The notes under the pieces are model-generated. The model saw nothing but the letters and a program-made list of their open reading frames with translations, ran no database searches and was not told where the DNA came from. From positions 1 through 64,000 of the forward strand of contig JAFWGQ010000010.1 in NCBI GenBank assembly GCA_017512365.1: DNA of 64,000 nt, written 5' to 3'. This document shows, one piece after another, positions 1-8,138 of this stretch (positions within the stretch are counted from its first letter, which is position 1; the number at the start of each line of letters is the position of its first letter). Position numbers and translations under genes: made by a program. Source of the DNA: Mogibacterium sp. (GTDB taxonomy: Bacteria > Bacillota > Clostridia > Peptostreptococcales > Anaerovoracaceae).

Positions 1-140
1 AAAAAAAAAAGAAAAAAGAAAGCTTATTAAAAAAGGCGTTTAAGGTTGGATCAGATGGTTATCGCTATGCCCGTTACATGGATCTTGATGTTGACGACGG
101 CGGCGATTATGGCGGAGGAGACGGAGGCGGAGACGATTAG
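1..140 (+). CDS. C-terminal fragment of unknown protein with Gly/Asp-rich tail
   Basis: An open frame enters from the left edge (codons start at position 3) and ends at TAG 138-140. It encodes about 45 residues: a Lys-rich start, a short segment containing YRYARYMDLDVDD, then a tail of alternating Gly and Asp. No start codon is visible, so only the carboxyl end is present. The acidic low-complexity tail suggests a flexible terminus but gives no function. The A-rich run at 1-17 is coding in this frame. Confidence 0.5.
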   Translation, partial: KKKKKESLLKKAFKVGSDGYRYARYMDLDVDDGGDYGGGDGGGDD

Positions 141-255
141 CTTATTGCGTGTTGGTATGCTGTAGCAGTAGTTATAATAGAAGGTAGAATACGATGAAAG
201 CATGCTCTATGACCACATGGCGAAGCGCTGCGGAAGAGGCTAAGAAGGATAAGAT

Positions 256-489
256 ATGACCATCGACCTGACAGAGGAACAGACACACGCGCTCCTGGAT
301 CTCGTAGAGCAAATGTATGATGATGATGGGCTGATCGAGCAGGCAGCCGACTTGCTATGCGGACCGGACGAAGAGGTGCGTGCAATCACCAGCATGTCAA
401 AAAAGGATGTCTTGATGTTCCTGCTACAGGAGTTGGCAGACACCAAGCATGCATATATGAGAGATGGCGTTGATTACGAGGTTATATAA
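256..489 (+). CDS. Small acidic hypothetical protein (77 aa)
   Basis: Starts at ATG 256 with an AGAAGG-type ribosome site about 7 nt upstream. The protein is acidic and looks mostly helical (MTIDLTEEQTHALLDLVEQM at the start). It has no signal peptide, membrane segment or cysteine cluster. I do not recognise the family. It stands alone, about 115 nt after the preceding fragment and about 100 nt before the next gene. Confidence 0.6.
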   Translation: MTIDLTEEQTHALLDLVEQMYDDDGLIEQAADLLCGPDEEVRAITSMSKKDVLMFLLQELADTKHAYMRDGVDYEVI

Positions 490-536
490 TTCAAACCAGC
501 AGAAATGATAAAGAGTCGCTAGGAGGACAAAGATAA

Positions 537-608
537 ATGGAGGCTAAAGAAAGATCTTTTGTTTTCATGAGAACTGCTAGTTATTATGATATCCCATACA
601 ATACCTAA
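537..608 (+). CDS. Possible 23-aa leader ORF overlapping the DUF4250 gene
   Basis: A perfect AGGAGG at 521-526 lies 10 nt before ATG 537, which opens a 23-codon frame ending at TAA 606-608. This frame overlaps the start of the next gene (ATG 586) in a different frame, and that gene has no good ribosome site of its own. The arrangement fits translational coupling through a leader peptide. The alternative is that the real gene once started here and a frameshift separated the two. Confidence 0.35.
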   Translation: MEAKERSFVFMRTASYYDIPYNT

Positions 609-771
609 AGATCCGAATATTCTATACAGCTATATGAACATGATGCTCAGGGACAGATATTCTTCTCTTGAGGAATTCTGCACAGTGAATGACGCAGATG
701 CTGATGGAATAAAGGATATACTTGAAGAAGCGGGCTATACTTACGACCCGGAGCTAAACCAGTTCAGATAA
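586..771 (+). CDS. DUF4250-like small protein (61 aa)
   Basis: The sequence runs from IPKDPNILYSYMNMMLRDRY near the N terminus to a C terminus ending YDPELNQFR. This matches my memory of the DUF4250 family, a short conserved protein of Clostridia with no known function: an IPxDPxxLLSxxNxxLRD start and a YDxxxNQF end. Length is normal for the family. It is followed immediately by the Nudix gene (stop 769-771, next ATG 772), so the two are probably cotranscribed. The weak ribosome site suggests translation by coupling to the short upstream frame. Confidence 0.6.
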   Translation: MISHTIPKDPNILYSYMNMMLRDRYSSLEEFCTVNDADADGIKDILEEAGYTYDPELNQFR

Positions 772-1311
772 ATGTACGCAGTCCTTATACCATTGGTCAA
801 AACTGAATCAGGTGATGCACTGCTTCTGGAGGTCAGATCTGAAAAGGTCAGACAGCCCGGGGAAGTGTGCTTCCCGGGAGGCAGGTCGGAGTGCGGAGAG
901 ACCGTGACGGAGACTGCGGTAAGGGAGACCTGCGAGGAACTTGGGCTAAGGCCTGAGGATATTGAGATCATATCTGAACGAGCTTCTCTCATAATGGGAG
1001 ACGGCAGAGAGATACATCCCGTAGAGGCAAGACTGTATATCGATGGGACAAACCAGCTGAGGCTGTCGGAGGACGAAGTGACTGAGGCCTTTCTGCTTCC
1101 TCTTGAATGGCTGAAGGAGAATCCGCCAGTGCATTACGATCTCTCCGCCATGGCAGACGATGAACTGCCGGACAAGCTTCTGGGATATCTGTCACATTAT
1201 GGCAGCTACCGTGAAAACGGCGAGACGGACTGGCTGGAATACGAAGGTCATGGCATATGGGGGCTTACAGCGAGGATGCTGATGAACTATGCGATCAGAA
1301 AAAATGACTGA
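772..1311 (+). CDS. Nudix hydrolase, CoA pyrophosphatase-like
   Basis: The Nudix box is visible at about residues 37-60: GGRSECGE followed seven residues later by RETCEELGL, matching Gx5Ex7REUxEExGU. The region before it (RQPGEVCFPGG) resembles the UPF0035 signature of CoA and related dinucleotide pyrophosphatases, so the likely activity is hydrolysis of coenzyme A or a related nucleoside diphosphate derivative. At 179 aa the length is normal. It follows the DUF4250 gene without spacing and overlaps the acetyltransferase gene by 8 nt, suggesting one operon. Confidence 0.8.
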   Translation: MYAVLIPLVKTESGDALLLEVRSEKVRQPGEVCFPGGRSECGETVTETAVRETCEELGLRPEDIEIISERASLIMGDGREIHPVEARLYIDGTNQLRLSEDEVTEAFLLPLEWLKENPPVHYDLSAMADDELPDKLLGYLSHYGSYRENGETDWLEYEGHGIWGLTARMLMNYAIRKND

Positions 1312-1876
1312 AAAAGAAAAGATGCTTGCGGGTCAGCTGTATGACCCGACAGATGGTGAGATAATGTGTGAACAGGCTGTCTGGCAGGCAAAGCTGTGGG
1401 AACTGAACCGGCTGCGCCCTGATCAGACGGACGAGATAGATGCATACATGCGTGAGGTGTTTGCCGAGTGCGGCGACAACAACTATATCCAGCTGCCATT
1501 CCATGCGAACTGGGGCGGACATCACGTCCACTTCGGATCCCACATATATGCTAACTTCAATCTGACCTGTGTTGATGACGGACATATCTATGTAGGAGAC
1601 TGGACGAAGTTCGGACCAAACGTGACGATAGCCACTGCAGGCCATCCGCTGGAGCCTGAACTGAGAAAAGAGCCGTGCCTGCAGTATAACAAGGATGTGC
1701 ATATCGGATCGAATGTATGGATCGGAGCCGGCGTTGTCATAGTGCCGGGAGTAAGTATAGGAGATAATACAGTGATCGGCGCAGGCAGTGTCGTTACGAA
1801 GGACATTCCTGCCAACGTAGTCGCGTACGGCAACCCGTGCAGAGCTGCAAAAGAACAGTCCTGTATTTCGAAATGA
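1304..1876 (+). CDS. Sugar O-acetyltransferase, maltose/galactoside acetyltransferase type
   Basis: The 190-aa product has an N-terminal Mac-type domain (MLAGQLYDP near residue 7) followed by left-handed beta-helix hexapeptide repeats (IGSNVWIGAGVVIVPGVSIG, about residues 134-153). The HPL motif at 114-116, in TAGHPLEPELR, carries the expected catalytic histidine. It should transfer acetyl from acetyl-CoA to a sugar hydroxyl in the cytoplasm. I chose ATG 1304 (MTEKEKML) over an upstream start because homologues begin this way and it gives a short 8-nt overlap with the Nudix gene. Confidence 0.85.
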   Translation: MTEKEKMLAGQLYDPTDGEIMCEQAVWQAKLWELNRLRPDQTDEIDAYMREVFAECGDNNYIQLPFHANWGGHHVHFGSHIYANFNLTCVDDGHIYVGDWTKFGPNVTIATAGHPLEPELRKEPCLQYNKDVHIGSNVWIGAGVVIVPGVSIGDNTVIGAGSVVTKDIPANVVAYGNPCRAAKEQSCISK

Positions 1877-1954
1877 AAGAGTATGATTTTGCAGAAAAAG
1901 GATATATACATGCTATTTACTGTACATCAATGAATTGAGAGGCAAGCCGTTGAG

Positions 1955-2878
1955 ATGAGAATACAGAAACAGATGATGATACCGGAAACAGACGGGTTTT
2001 ACGGAGCGTATTATCCGAACGGCAAACCCTCAGACAAAGCAATGATCCTTATGCTGGGGGACAGCTCAGATGACCGGCTTGCCGTAAGCGGAGCAAAATG
2101 GATACATGATCTGGGATGCCACGCTCTTGCCATGTCTCCGGGCAAGAAAGACTATGGACATCATAACTATCCGCTGGAGAGGTTCGGAGCTGCTATCGTA
2201 TTTCTGAAAAACCGCGGTATAAAGAAGATCGGTATCGCTGGGGCATCGACAACGGGTATGCTGGCTCTTGTGGCAGCAGCTTATTATCCTGATATCACTC
2301 TGACCATAGCGATGTCGCCCTGTGACTTCGTCATGGAAGGCTTCTACCAGGATGGCAAGGATGGCATGCGCGAAAGACCGGGAGATAATGAATCGACTGT
2401 GACATGGCAGGACAAGCCGCTGCCATATCTGCCGTTCGCATACAGGCATCCTGAATACTGGCAGAAGATACAGGAGGAATCCAAAGCCGGCAGGGATATG
2501 ATCGCGTCAAGAAAGATGTTTGACGAATCAGAGCGGATACATCCGCTTCAGGAAAATGAAAAGATCAAAGTCGAGAACATCAGGGGGCAGATAGTGTTTG
2601 TCGGAGCAGAAGATGACGTGCTGTGGGATACATGTAAATATATCCGCAGGATGGAGGATCGCCTGAAAGAGAAGCCTCATGAATGCACTTATCTGTCACT
2701 GATATATGAGCATGGCACACACTTCGTTTTCCCGGAGTCCCTTCTCAGGATCATGTTTCCTGCAGGAGGAGATCTGATGCCGCTGGTGTTCAAAGCCGGA
2801 AGATCTTATCCGAAAGAGTGCAGAGCGGTCAGAGAAGACATTGACAGGAACCTTAAAGAGATCATTACGAAGTGGTGA
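1955..2878 (+). CDS. Alpha/beta hydrolase, BAAT/acyl-CoA thioester hydrolase C-terminal type
   Basis: A 307-aa cytoplasmic protein with an alpha/beta hydrolase pattern. A nucleophile elbow sits at GIAGASTTG (Ser98), a likely acid residue in GAEDDVLWD (around Asp220-225), and a histidine in EHGTHF (His256). The arrangement and spacing resemble the C-terminal domain of bile-acid-CoA:amino acid N-acyltransferase and acyl-CoA thioesterases. Substrate is unknown. A GAGAGG ribosome site precedes ATG 1955. It is not overlapped with the acetyltransferase gene, but lies 78 nt downstream on the same strand. Confidence 0.7.
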   Translation: MRIQKQMMIPETDGFYGAYYPNGKPSDKAMILMLGDSSDDRLAVSGAKWIHDLGCHALAMSPGKKDYGHHNYPLERFGAAIVFLKNRGIKKIGIAGASTTGMLALVAAAYYPDITLTIAMSPCDFVMEGFYQDGKDGMRERPGDNESTVTWQDKPLPYLPFAYRHPEYWQKIQEESKAGRDMIASRKMFDESERIHPLQENEKIKVENIRGQIVFVGAEDDVLWDTCKYIRRMEDRLKEKPHECTYLSLIYEHGTHFVFPESLLRIMFPAGGDLMPLVFKAGRSYPKECRAVREDIDRNLKEIITKW

Positions 2879-2882
2879 TCTC

Positions 2883-2948
2883 ATGGCTAACAGAGACTAT
2901 CATGTCACATATTATGGCGAGATCGTTGCTGCATACATAGCCGGGTAA
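2883..2948 (+). CDS. Possible 21-aa peptide downstream of the hydrolase
   Basis: ATG 2883 opens a frame of 21 residues (MANRDYHVTYYGEIVAAYIA then G) ending at TAA 2946-2948. No strong ribosome site is seen apart from possible coupling to the stop of the hydrolase gene 4 nt upstream. It could be a tiny peptide or chance; no family is recognised. Confidence 0.2.
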   Translation: MANRDYHVTYYGEIVAAYIAG

Positions 2949-2981
2949 CGGATAAAGTAAAAGGACAACAATAAACTATGC

Positions 2982-3010
2982 TTGACTGGATTCTTCATAC
3001 AATTTATCAT
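2982..3010 (+). promoter_or_regulatory. Sigma-A promoter of the retron-like unit
   Basis: TTGACT (2982-2987), a 17-nt spacer and TATCAT (3005-3010) form a near-consensus vegetative promoter. The predicted start, about 7 nt after the -10 box, is 3017, which is exactly the first base of the 11-bp repeat that opens the structured RNA downstream. Confidence 0.7.
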
Positions 3011-3016
3011 AACTGC

Positions 3017-3129
3017 AAAGAGAGTTAGTTTTTCATCTAAGATGGAGATGCCGCAAGCATTATCATATTACGATACGAAAAAAGCTTCGTTTTTTCGTAC
3101 GTAATTGGATTCCTGAAGTAACTCTCTTT
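3017..3129 (+). ncRNA. Retron-like msr-msd non-coding RNA
   Basis: The segment is bounded by perfect 11-bp complementary ends: 3017-3027 (AAAGAGAGTTA) and 3119-3129 (TAACTCTCTTT). These are like the a1/a2 pair of retrons. Directly after the first arm come G3028 and a U-run, then a hairpin with CATC/GATG core (3030-3037 with 3041-3048, loop UAA). Next is a long hairpin of 16 bp with one bulged A3073 (arms 3067-3083 and 3090-3105, loop GCTTCG). The order a1, guanosine, short msr hairpin, long msd hairpin, a2 is the retron layout. A promoter begins transcription at 3017. At 113 nt it is shorter than Ec86. The hairpin is AU-rich and lacks a following U-run, so it is not a normal terminator. Confidence 0.6.
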
Positions 3130-3152
3130 TTTGGTTGGTAAAGGAGCACGAT

Positions 3153-4859
3153 ATGGCAAAAATGATACCTTCGCGAATTCCATCGGATACTAAAAGCAGT
3201 GCAGAGAAAAAGCTGTTCTATAAATTGCAGGACATGGAGGATACTGATGACTGGACGGTATTGCATTCCGTCGGCATAGCAAATCATCCTACGCAGTCAC
3301 AAGGGGAAGCGGATTTTGTTGTAGTTATTCCTAATGGCGGAATATTTGTCCTTGAGGTAAAAGGCGGACGCATTTTGTATCACCACGGCAAATGGGAAAG
3401 CAAGGATCGCAACGGTGATATACATCCGGTCAAAGATCCTGTTAATGAAGCAAATGAAGCCATGCATGCATTTGCTGATTATATCCAGAAAAAGATTCCC
3501 CCAATTGAATCAGCGTCTCATGCATTATTCGGATTCGGAACAGCATTTCCGGATTCGGAAATGCATGGGGCTTTTTCTATTCCGGATCTTGACGATGCTC
3601 AAATTGCTGACTGCAATGATCTGCATGATATGAAACACTATCTGTTAGGACTTGCTAAGTTCTGGAAAAGTCGAAAGGCGTCTGTTGTTGAAATACCTGA
3701 TGCGTCTGACTGCAGGAAAATAGTGCAGCTGCTGCGACCGGAATTTGATGCCAGAGTATCACTCCGGCATCAGATCAAATCCGTGGAACGTCAGTCAATA
3801 ACACTTACTGAAAACCAGCAGGATATTTTTGAGGGGCTCAGGGATAATGAAAGATGCCTGGTTCGCGGAGGAGCGGGAACGGGGAAGACACTTATAGCGA
3901 TCAATCTTGCGCGCGAACTGGCAGCCGACGGCAAAAAAGTAGCATTCTTCTGCTATAACAGACAGCTTGCGAGTTATCTGGAAAAGAACACGACAGAGGA
4001 CGGACTGTGCTGCTGCGGAAGCCTGACTGATTATATGTTTGAAACGCTTCAAAAGAATGCGAGTGCTGATATCGGAGCTATAGAGAACAAGGATCAGTTT
4101 TGCAGGGAGATTTTGCCGAACCGGTTTGAGGAATGTTTCATTGAAAATGAACTGGAACAGTTTGACTGTCTGATCATAGATGAAGCTCAGGATCTTATGA
4201 CAGATCCATATCTCGAGGTCCTTGATCTGATCCTGAAGGATGGACTTGCTGAAGGAAGCTGGTACTTTTTCATGGATGCCGAACGCCAGAACATTTTCCA
4301 TTCAGGACTGTCGTATGAGGTCATAAAGCAGATGCTGAAGGACAGAAAAGTATTCTATGCCAGATTCGAACTGAAAGATAACTGCAGAAACTCTGTTTCG
4401 ATAATAAGAGAGCTCGATGATCTGTTTGGAACGAATACTAGATATCCTGATGTCGAGGAGAAAGGCGCTCCTGTCGTAAAGAAACTATATAAAAAGGATA
4501 AAGATCAGGCAGAAAAACTGACTGCAATAATCAGAGAATTGCTTGAAGACGGAATAAAGCCTGAAATGATCACGATTATATCCCCACACAGATACGAAAA
4601 CTCTGTTGTGTCACAGCTTTCTCCTGAAATACCTCTTTCAGTGGACCATGATCCGGGAAAGATATTTTTCAGTTCAATAGATTCCTTTAAAGGACTCGAA
4701 AACTCGATCATTATCATCGTGGACATATTTGATTTCCGTGCTGAGAGAGATATTGCTCGTCTTTACATAGGAATGACAAGGGCAAGGAGCGCTTTGTATA
4801 TTTTGCTGTCAGAAACGGCTAATCGCAACCTCGGAAAACTGAAAGGACTGCAAGCATGA
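3153..4859 (+). CDS. NERD-domain SF1 (UvrD-like) DNA helicase
   Basis: 568 aa. The N terminus is a NERD nuclease-related domain: GEADFVVVIPNGGIFVLEVKGG supplies D54 and the E68-x-K70 pair. A superfamily 1 helicase follows, with Walker A GGAGTGKT (239-246), Walker B DEAQD (343-347) and a motif VI-like IGMTRARSALYI near residue 545. NERD helicases occur in antiphage islands, but no specific system is matched here. I chose ATG 3153, which has AAGGAG at 3141-3146, rather than a TTG at 3135. It sits between the retron-like RNA and the RT and overlaps the RT by ATGA, so all three are likely one transcript. Confidence 0.85.
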   Translation: MAKMIPSRIPSDTKSSAEKKLFYKLQDMEDTDDWTVLHSVGIANHPTQSQGEADFVVVIPNGGIFVLEVKGGRILYHHGKWESKDRNGDIHPVKDPVNEANEAMHAFADYIQKKIPPIESASHALFGFGTAFPDSEMHGAFSIPDLDDAQIADCNDLHDMKHYLLGLAKFWKSRKASVVEIPDASDCRKIVQLLRPEFDARVSLRHQIKSVERQSITLTENQQDIFEGLRDNERCLVRGGAGTGKTLIAINLARELAADGKKVAFFCYNRQLASYLEKNTTEDGLCCCGSLTDYMFETLQKNASADIGAIENKDQFCREILPNRFEECFIENELEQFDCLIIDEAQDLMTDPYLEVLDLILKDGLAEGSWYFFMDAERQNIFHSGLSYEVIKQMLKDRKVFYARFELKDNCRNSVSIIRELDDLFGTNTRYPDVEEKGAPVVKKLYKKDKDQAEKLTAIIRELLEDGIKPEMITIISPHRYENSVVSQLSPEIPLSVDHDPGKIFFSSIDSFKGLENSIIIIVDIFDFRAERDIARLYIGMTRARSALYILLSETANRNLGKLKGLQA

Positions 4860-5851
4860 GGGGTAAATATTCAAAAAGCTGGTCAATAGATACGATGTAT
4901 ACTGATGCTCGTTCGACCGTGGAGCAATATAACGAAGATCCGGAAAAGTACGTAAGATCATTTACAGTCCGGATCAACGGAAAGAAGAGAAATATCATCA
5001 CATATACACCAGATCGGAACGGTGCAGCTTTAAGAAACATTCATAGCCGGTTTGCCTTTACTATCTCACATTGCTATCAAAGCATGCCTGATTCTTTTGC
5101 GTACAAGAAAGGGAGCGGTATCCTTACATGCCTGAGTCAGCATCTTCAATCAGATACATTTTTTAAAACTGACATACATGATTATTTTAACTCAATAAAA
5201 TTTGAAACACTTCTGAGTATGTTTCAAGAGGATAAAACCTGCAAAAGAAGAATGAAAAAAATCAAGGCTTTACTCAGTTTGTGTTTTTACAATGACCATA
5301 TGCCGATCGGTTTTATAACTTCTCCAGTGTTATCAGATTTGTACTTGCATAAAGTTGATGAGTCATTTTTGGGCAGATATGATGTCATATATACCAGATA
5401 TGCTGACGATTTTATCATTTCAGGGAAAAATAATATGAGTTCTCTGGAAAAAGCTAAAAATGAGCTGGAGGAATCTCTGTCAGAATATGGTTTATCCTTG
5501 AATGCGAAGAAGACATACTTCAGAACACTGCACAGACCGGGAGATGCAATTCATGTTCTGGGAGTAAACCTGGTCAATAATGATCCGGATCCAAATCGAA
5601 TCACTGTCAGTGACAGATATATAAGGGAAACAAGCAAAGATATCTGTAGATTCTTATCTGAGTATCAGGATCAAACAAAAGAAGAAAATGAAATCGCTTT
5701 AAGCAGTGCGATTGGAAAGATAGAGTTTATTCGCTTTGTCAGTCCTTCCAGTTACAGTAAGCTTGAAAAAATGGTACGTATAAAGCATGGGGAAGCAGTT
5801 GATCTTTCAAGAGCCATGCTTGAAGGGCTGATAAAGAAGAACAATTCGTAG
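4856..5851 (+). CDS. Retron-like reverse transcriptase
   Basis: 331 aa with the RT order visible: FAYKKGSGI (81-89), KTDIHDYFNSI with D106, PIGFITSP (150-157), the catalytic YADD (182-185), LSLNAKKT (214-220), and a retron Y-region-like HVLGVNLVN (233-241; retrons usually have VTG). No maturase X, DNA-binding or endonuclease domain follows, so it is not a group II intron protein. The length fits retron RTs. It overlaps the helicase stop by 4 nt. The gene is visibly more AT-rich than the housekeeping genes, suggesting transfer. A DRT/abortive-infection RT is the alternative, but the structured RNA upstream favours a retron-type system. Confidence 0.8.
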   Translation: MRGKYSKSWSIDTMYTDARSTVEQYNEDPEKYVRSFTVRINGKKRNIITYTPDRNGAALRNIHSRFAFTISHCYQSMPDSFAYKKGSGILTCLSQHLQSDTFFKTDIHDYFNSIKFETLLSMFQEDKTCKRRMKKIKALLSLCFYNDHMPIGFITSPVLSDLYLHKVDESFLGRYDVIYTRYADDFIISGKNNMSSLEKAKNELEESLSEYGLSLNAKKTYFRTLHRPGDAIHVLGVNLVNNDPDPNRITVSDRYIRETSKDICRFLSEYQDQTKEENEIALSSAIGKIEFIRFVSPSSYSKLEKMVRIKHGEAVDLSRAMLEGLIKKNNS

Positions 5852-5895
5852 AATTCCGGGGATATCTTATATAGGTCAGGGAAGGCATTCTTATT

Positions 5896-7374
5896 ATGGG
5901 ATTATATTTATCCAAATCACGTTTCTGCTCAGCCGTCCAGTGTCCTAAGATGCTATGGCTGAAGCAGAATAAGCCGGAAGAATTTGATGATGAAGTCATG
6001 GACCAGAATGTCCTGAACAGAGGCTCCATGGTCGGGGATCTCGCAATGGGTCTGTTCGGGCCATATGTTGAGGTGCCGTTCGGGGATCTGAAGGAAATGC
6101 TGCGGGAGACTGACCGCCTGCTTGAAGCCGGCACGCCGATCATAGCTGAGGCATCATTTTCTGTCGATAGCAACTTCTGCAGCGTGGACATTCTGAAGAA
6201 CCACGGCAACGGAAGAGTGGAAATCTATGAAGTGAAGAGCTCTACTTCGATCAGTGATATCTATCTGTATGATGCCGGGTATCAGTACTATGTCCTGGAT
6301 AGGTGCGGATACACTGTCGAGAAGGTGTGCCTGGTAACGATAGACAATACTTATGTCAGGCATGGGGATCTCGAACTGAGCAAGCTGTTTGCAGTTACGG
6401 ATGTGACCTCTGAAATACTGGAAAAACAGGTCGAGATAAGTGAATACATAGACATGCTTCGTGAATACATGGAGCAGACTGATGAGCCGCAGCGGGATAT
6501 AGGAGCGCATTGCTTTGCGCCGTATAGCTGCGGCTTTTTTGCATACTGCACACGCGACTGGCCTCATCCGAACATCTTCGATATCGCCTCCCTTCAGAAC
6601 AGATCCAGATTCAAGCTGATGGATAAGGGGATCAGATCATTCGAGGAAGTTGAGATAAGTAACGCTGTCAATGACAAATGCATGCTTCAGGTACAGCATG
6701 AACTCCACGATCTGCCGGATCAGATAAACGAGGAAGGCATCCGGGCATTCATGGATACTCTGTCATACCCGTTGTACTTCCTGGATTTCGAATCGTTCCA
6801 GCCGGCAGTCCCGCTGTATGACAACTCTTCGCCGTACGAGCAGATCGTGTTCCAGTATTCACTTCATTACATTCCGGAGGAAGGCGGTGAACTGTACCAT
6901 AGGGAGTTCCTTGCGTATCCGGGAGAGGATCCAAGGCGAGCGGTCGCGGAGCATCTTTGCATGGATATCCCTCGGAATGTATGCGTTCTGGCATACAACA
7001 TGGGATTCGAAAAAGGCCGCATAGCAGCGCTTGCAAGGCTTTATCCTGATCTTGAGGAGCATCTGATGAATATACACGGGAACATCAAAGATCTGATGGT
7101 GCCGTTCAGGAGCAAAGACTACTACAACAGAGCTATGCAAGGGTCATATTCGATCAAGTACGTGCTGCCGGCATTGTTCCCGGATGATCCTACTCTTGAT
7201 TATCATAATCTTGAAGGAGTCCACAACGGAGCCGAAGCCTCTGCAGTATTCGAGGCAATGATGGAGATGGAACCCTCACAACTCGAAGAGTATAGAGGTC
7301 ATTTGCTCAGATATTGCGAACTGGACACATATGCAATGGTTAAAGTTTGGGAATCATTGATGAATATAGGATAG
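5896..7374 (+). CDS. DUF2779 protein: Cas4-like Fe-S nuclease plus DEDD exonuclease
   Basis: 492 aa. The first half looks like a PD-(D/E)xK nuclease of the Cas4/RecB kind: D98, then E112-V-K114 in IYEVKSS. A cysteine set C206, C212 and C218, possibly with C11/C16, could bind a 4Fe-4S cluster. The second half begins YFLDFESFQPAVPLY, with D297 and E299 as expected for a DEDD 3'-5' exonuclease fold; this pairing is typical of DUF2779. It starts 44 nt after the RT with an AGGGAAGG ribosome site. It could belong to the same defence island or be an independent neighbour. Confidence 0.75.
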   Translation: MGLYLSKSRFCSAVQCPKMLWLKQNKPEEFDDEVMDQNVLNRGSMVGDLAMGLFGPYVEVPFGDLKEMLRETDRLLEAGTPIIAEASFSVDSNFCSVDILKNHGNGRVEIYEVKSSTSISDIYLYDAGYQYYVLDRCGYTVEKVCLVTIDNTYVRHGDLELSKLFAVTDVTSEILEKQVEISEYIDMLREYMEQTDEPQRDIGAHCFAPYSCGFFAYCTRDWPHPNIFDIASLQNRSRFKLMDKGIRSFEEVEISNAVNDKCMLQVQHELHDLPDQINEEGIRAFMDTLSYPLYFLDFESFQPAVPLYDNSSPYEQIVFQYSLHYIPEEGGELYHREFLAYPGEDPRRAVAEHLCMDIPRNVCVLAYNMGFEKGRIAALARLYPDLEEHLMNIHGNIKDLMVPFRSKDYYNRAMQGSYSIKYVLPALFPDDPTLDYHNLEGVHNGAEASAVFEAMMEMEPSQLEEYRGHLLRYCELDTYAMVKVWESLMNIG

Positions 7375-7419
7375 TTGTAGAGGGAAACCGACATATATCT
7401 GTACGAAGGGGGGGTTGTT

Positions 7420-7818
7420 ATGATTGGAAGACAGGTGATCAAATCGGGACGGAAATGGGAAAGCAAGGAAGAGCTTCTCGAATTCATGGAAGAGCACTGG
7501 AACAAAGAAGAATACGGAGACTTCTTCTTCGGGAAGCCTACGCTTGGTTCAGTTGCGGAGTATATCTGTCTGCCGGCGACCAGGAGATTCATGGTCATCG
7601 TGTATCCCAAGAAGGAAAAGGTCGTTCTTACTGTATGCGATGCGCCTGAAGGACTGCAGAGCAGGCTTGTTCAGTCGATCCCTCACCAGGGCAGGATAAT
7701 AACATCTGCGATAACTCTTGCAGAGCTCGGCTCATACGAAAAGGAACGCAAGGGACCGGCGGAAGAAGTTCTGCAGGGATATACAGCGTATATGAAAGAG
7801 CTGCTCGGAGTAAAATAA
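7420..7818 (+). CDS. Hypothetical protein, 132 aa
   Basis: Starts at ATG 7420 behind GAAGGGGGG. The protein (MIGRQVIKSGRKWESKEELL at the start) is soluble and mixed in charge, with no recognised motif, signal peptide or cysteine cluster. It is followed after 7 nt by another small gene, so the two probably form an operon. Function unknown. Confidence 0.6.
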   Translation: MIGRQVIKSGRKWESKEELLEFMEEHWNKEEYGDFFFGKPTLGSVAEYICLPATRRFMVIVYPKKEKVVLTVCDAPEGLQSRLVQSIPHQGRIITSAITLAELGSYEKERKGPAEEVLQGYTAYMKELLGVK

Positions 7819-7825
7819 CAGGAGT

Positions 7826-8050
7826 ATGGGATTATTCACCAGAAAGAAAAAAGAATACCCTGAGATGCCTCCGGGCGATTTCGACCCTGTGATCAGATGC
7901 AGCATATGCACCGGAGAACAGGTGATATGCGCAAAGGACAGAAAGACAGGCGAGATGCACGAGCTGATGCTTGTCAGGACACCTTCGGACATCGAAGGCT
8001 TTTGCGCGGCAAACGATATAGATGTAACAGAAGTGCAGAAAGAATACTGA
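7826..8050 (+). CDS. Small hypothetical protein with CSICTGEQV motif (74 aa)
   Basis: Short basic N terminus (MGLFTRKKKEYP) followed by VIRCSICTGEQVICAKDRKTG. I recall similar short proteins in gut Clostridia with the conserved IRCSICTGEQ segment, sometimes loosely labelled as aspartate dehydrogenase; this one is far too short to be an enzyme of that type. The CxxC could bind a metal or be redox-active. It has an AGGAG ribosome site 8 nt upstream and lies 7 nt after the previous gene. Confidence 0.6.
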   Translation: MGLFTRKKKEYPEMPPGDFDPVIRCSICTGEQVICAKDRKTGEMHELMLVRTPSDIEGFCAANDIDVTEVQKEY

Positions 8051-8138
8051 TAGACCCGCGCAGAGTTTCAAAAGAACCAGAATGTTAGTGATGTATTGGA
8101 GTATATATAAATGAGAATTAAGAGATGGAGGCTCGAAA

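Noticed and set aside
3067-3105. Long hairpin as a transcription terminator
   Set aside because: The stem is A/U-rich and not followed by a U-run; it lies within a larger structure closed by the 3017/3119 repeats.
4856-5851. RT as part of a group II intron
   Set aside because: No maturase, DNA-binding or HNH domain and no intron ends; the gene is embedded by ATGA overlap in an operon.
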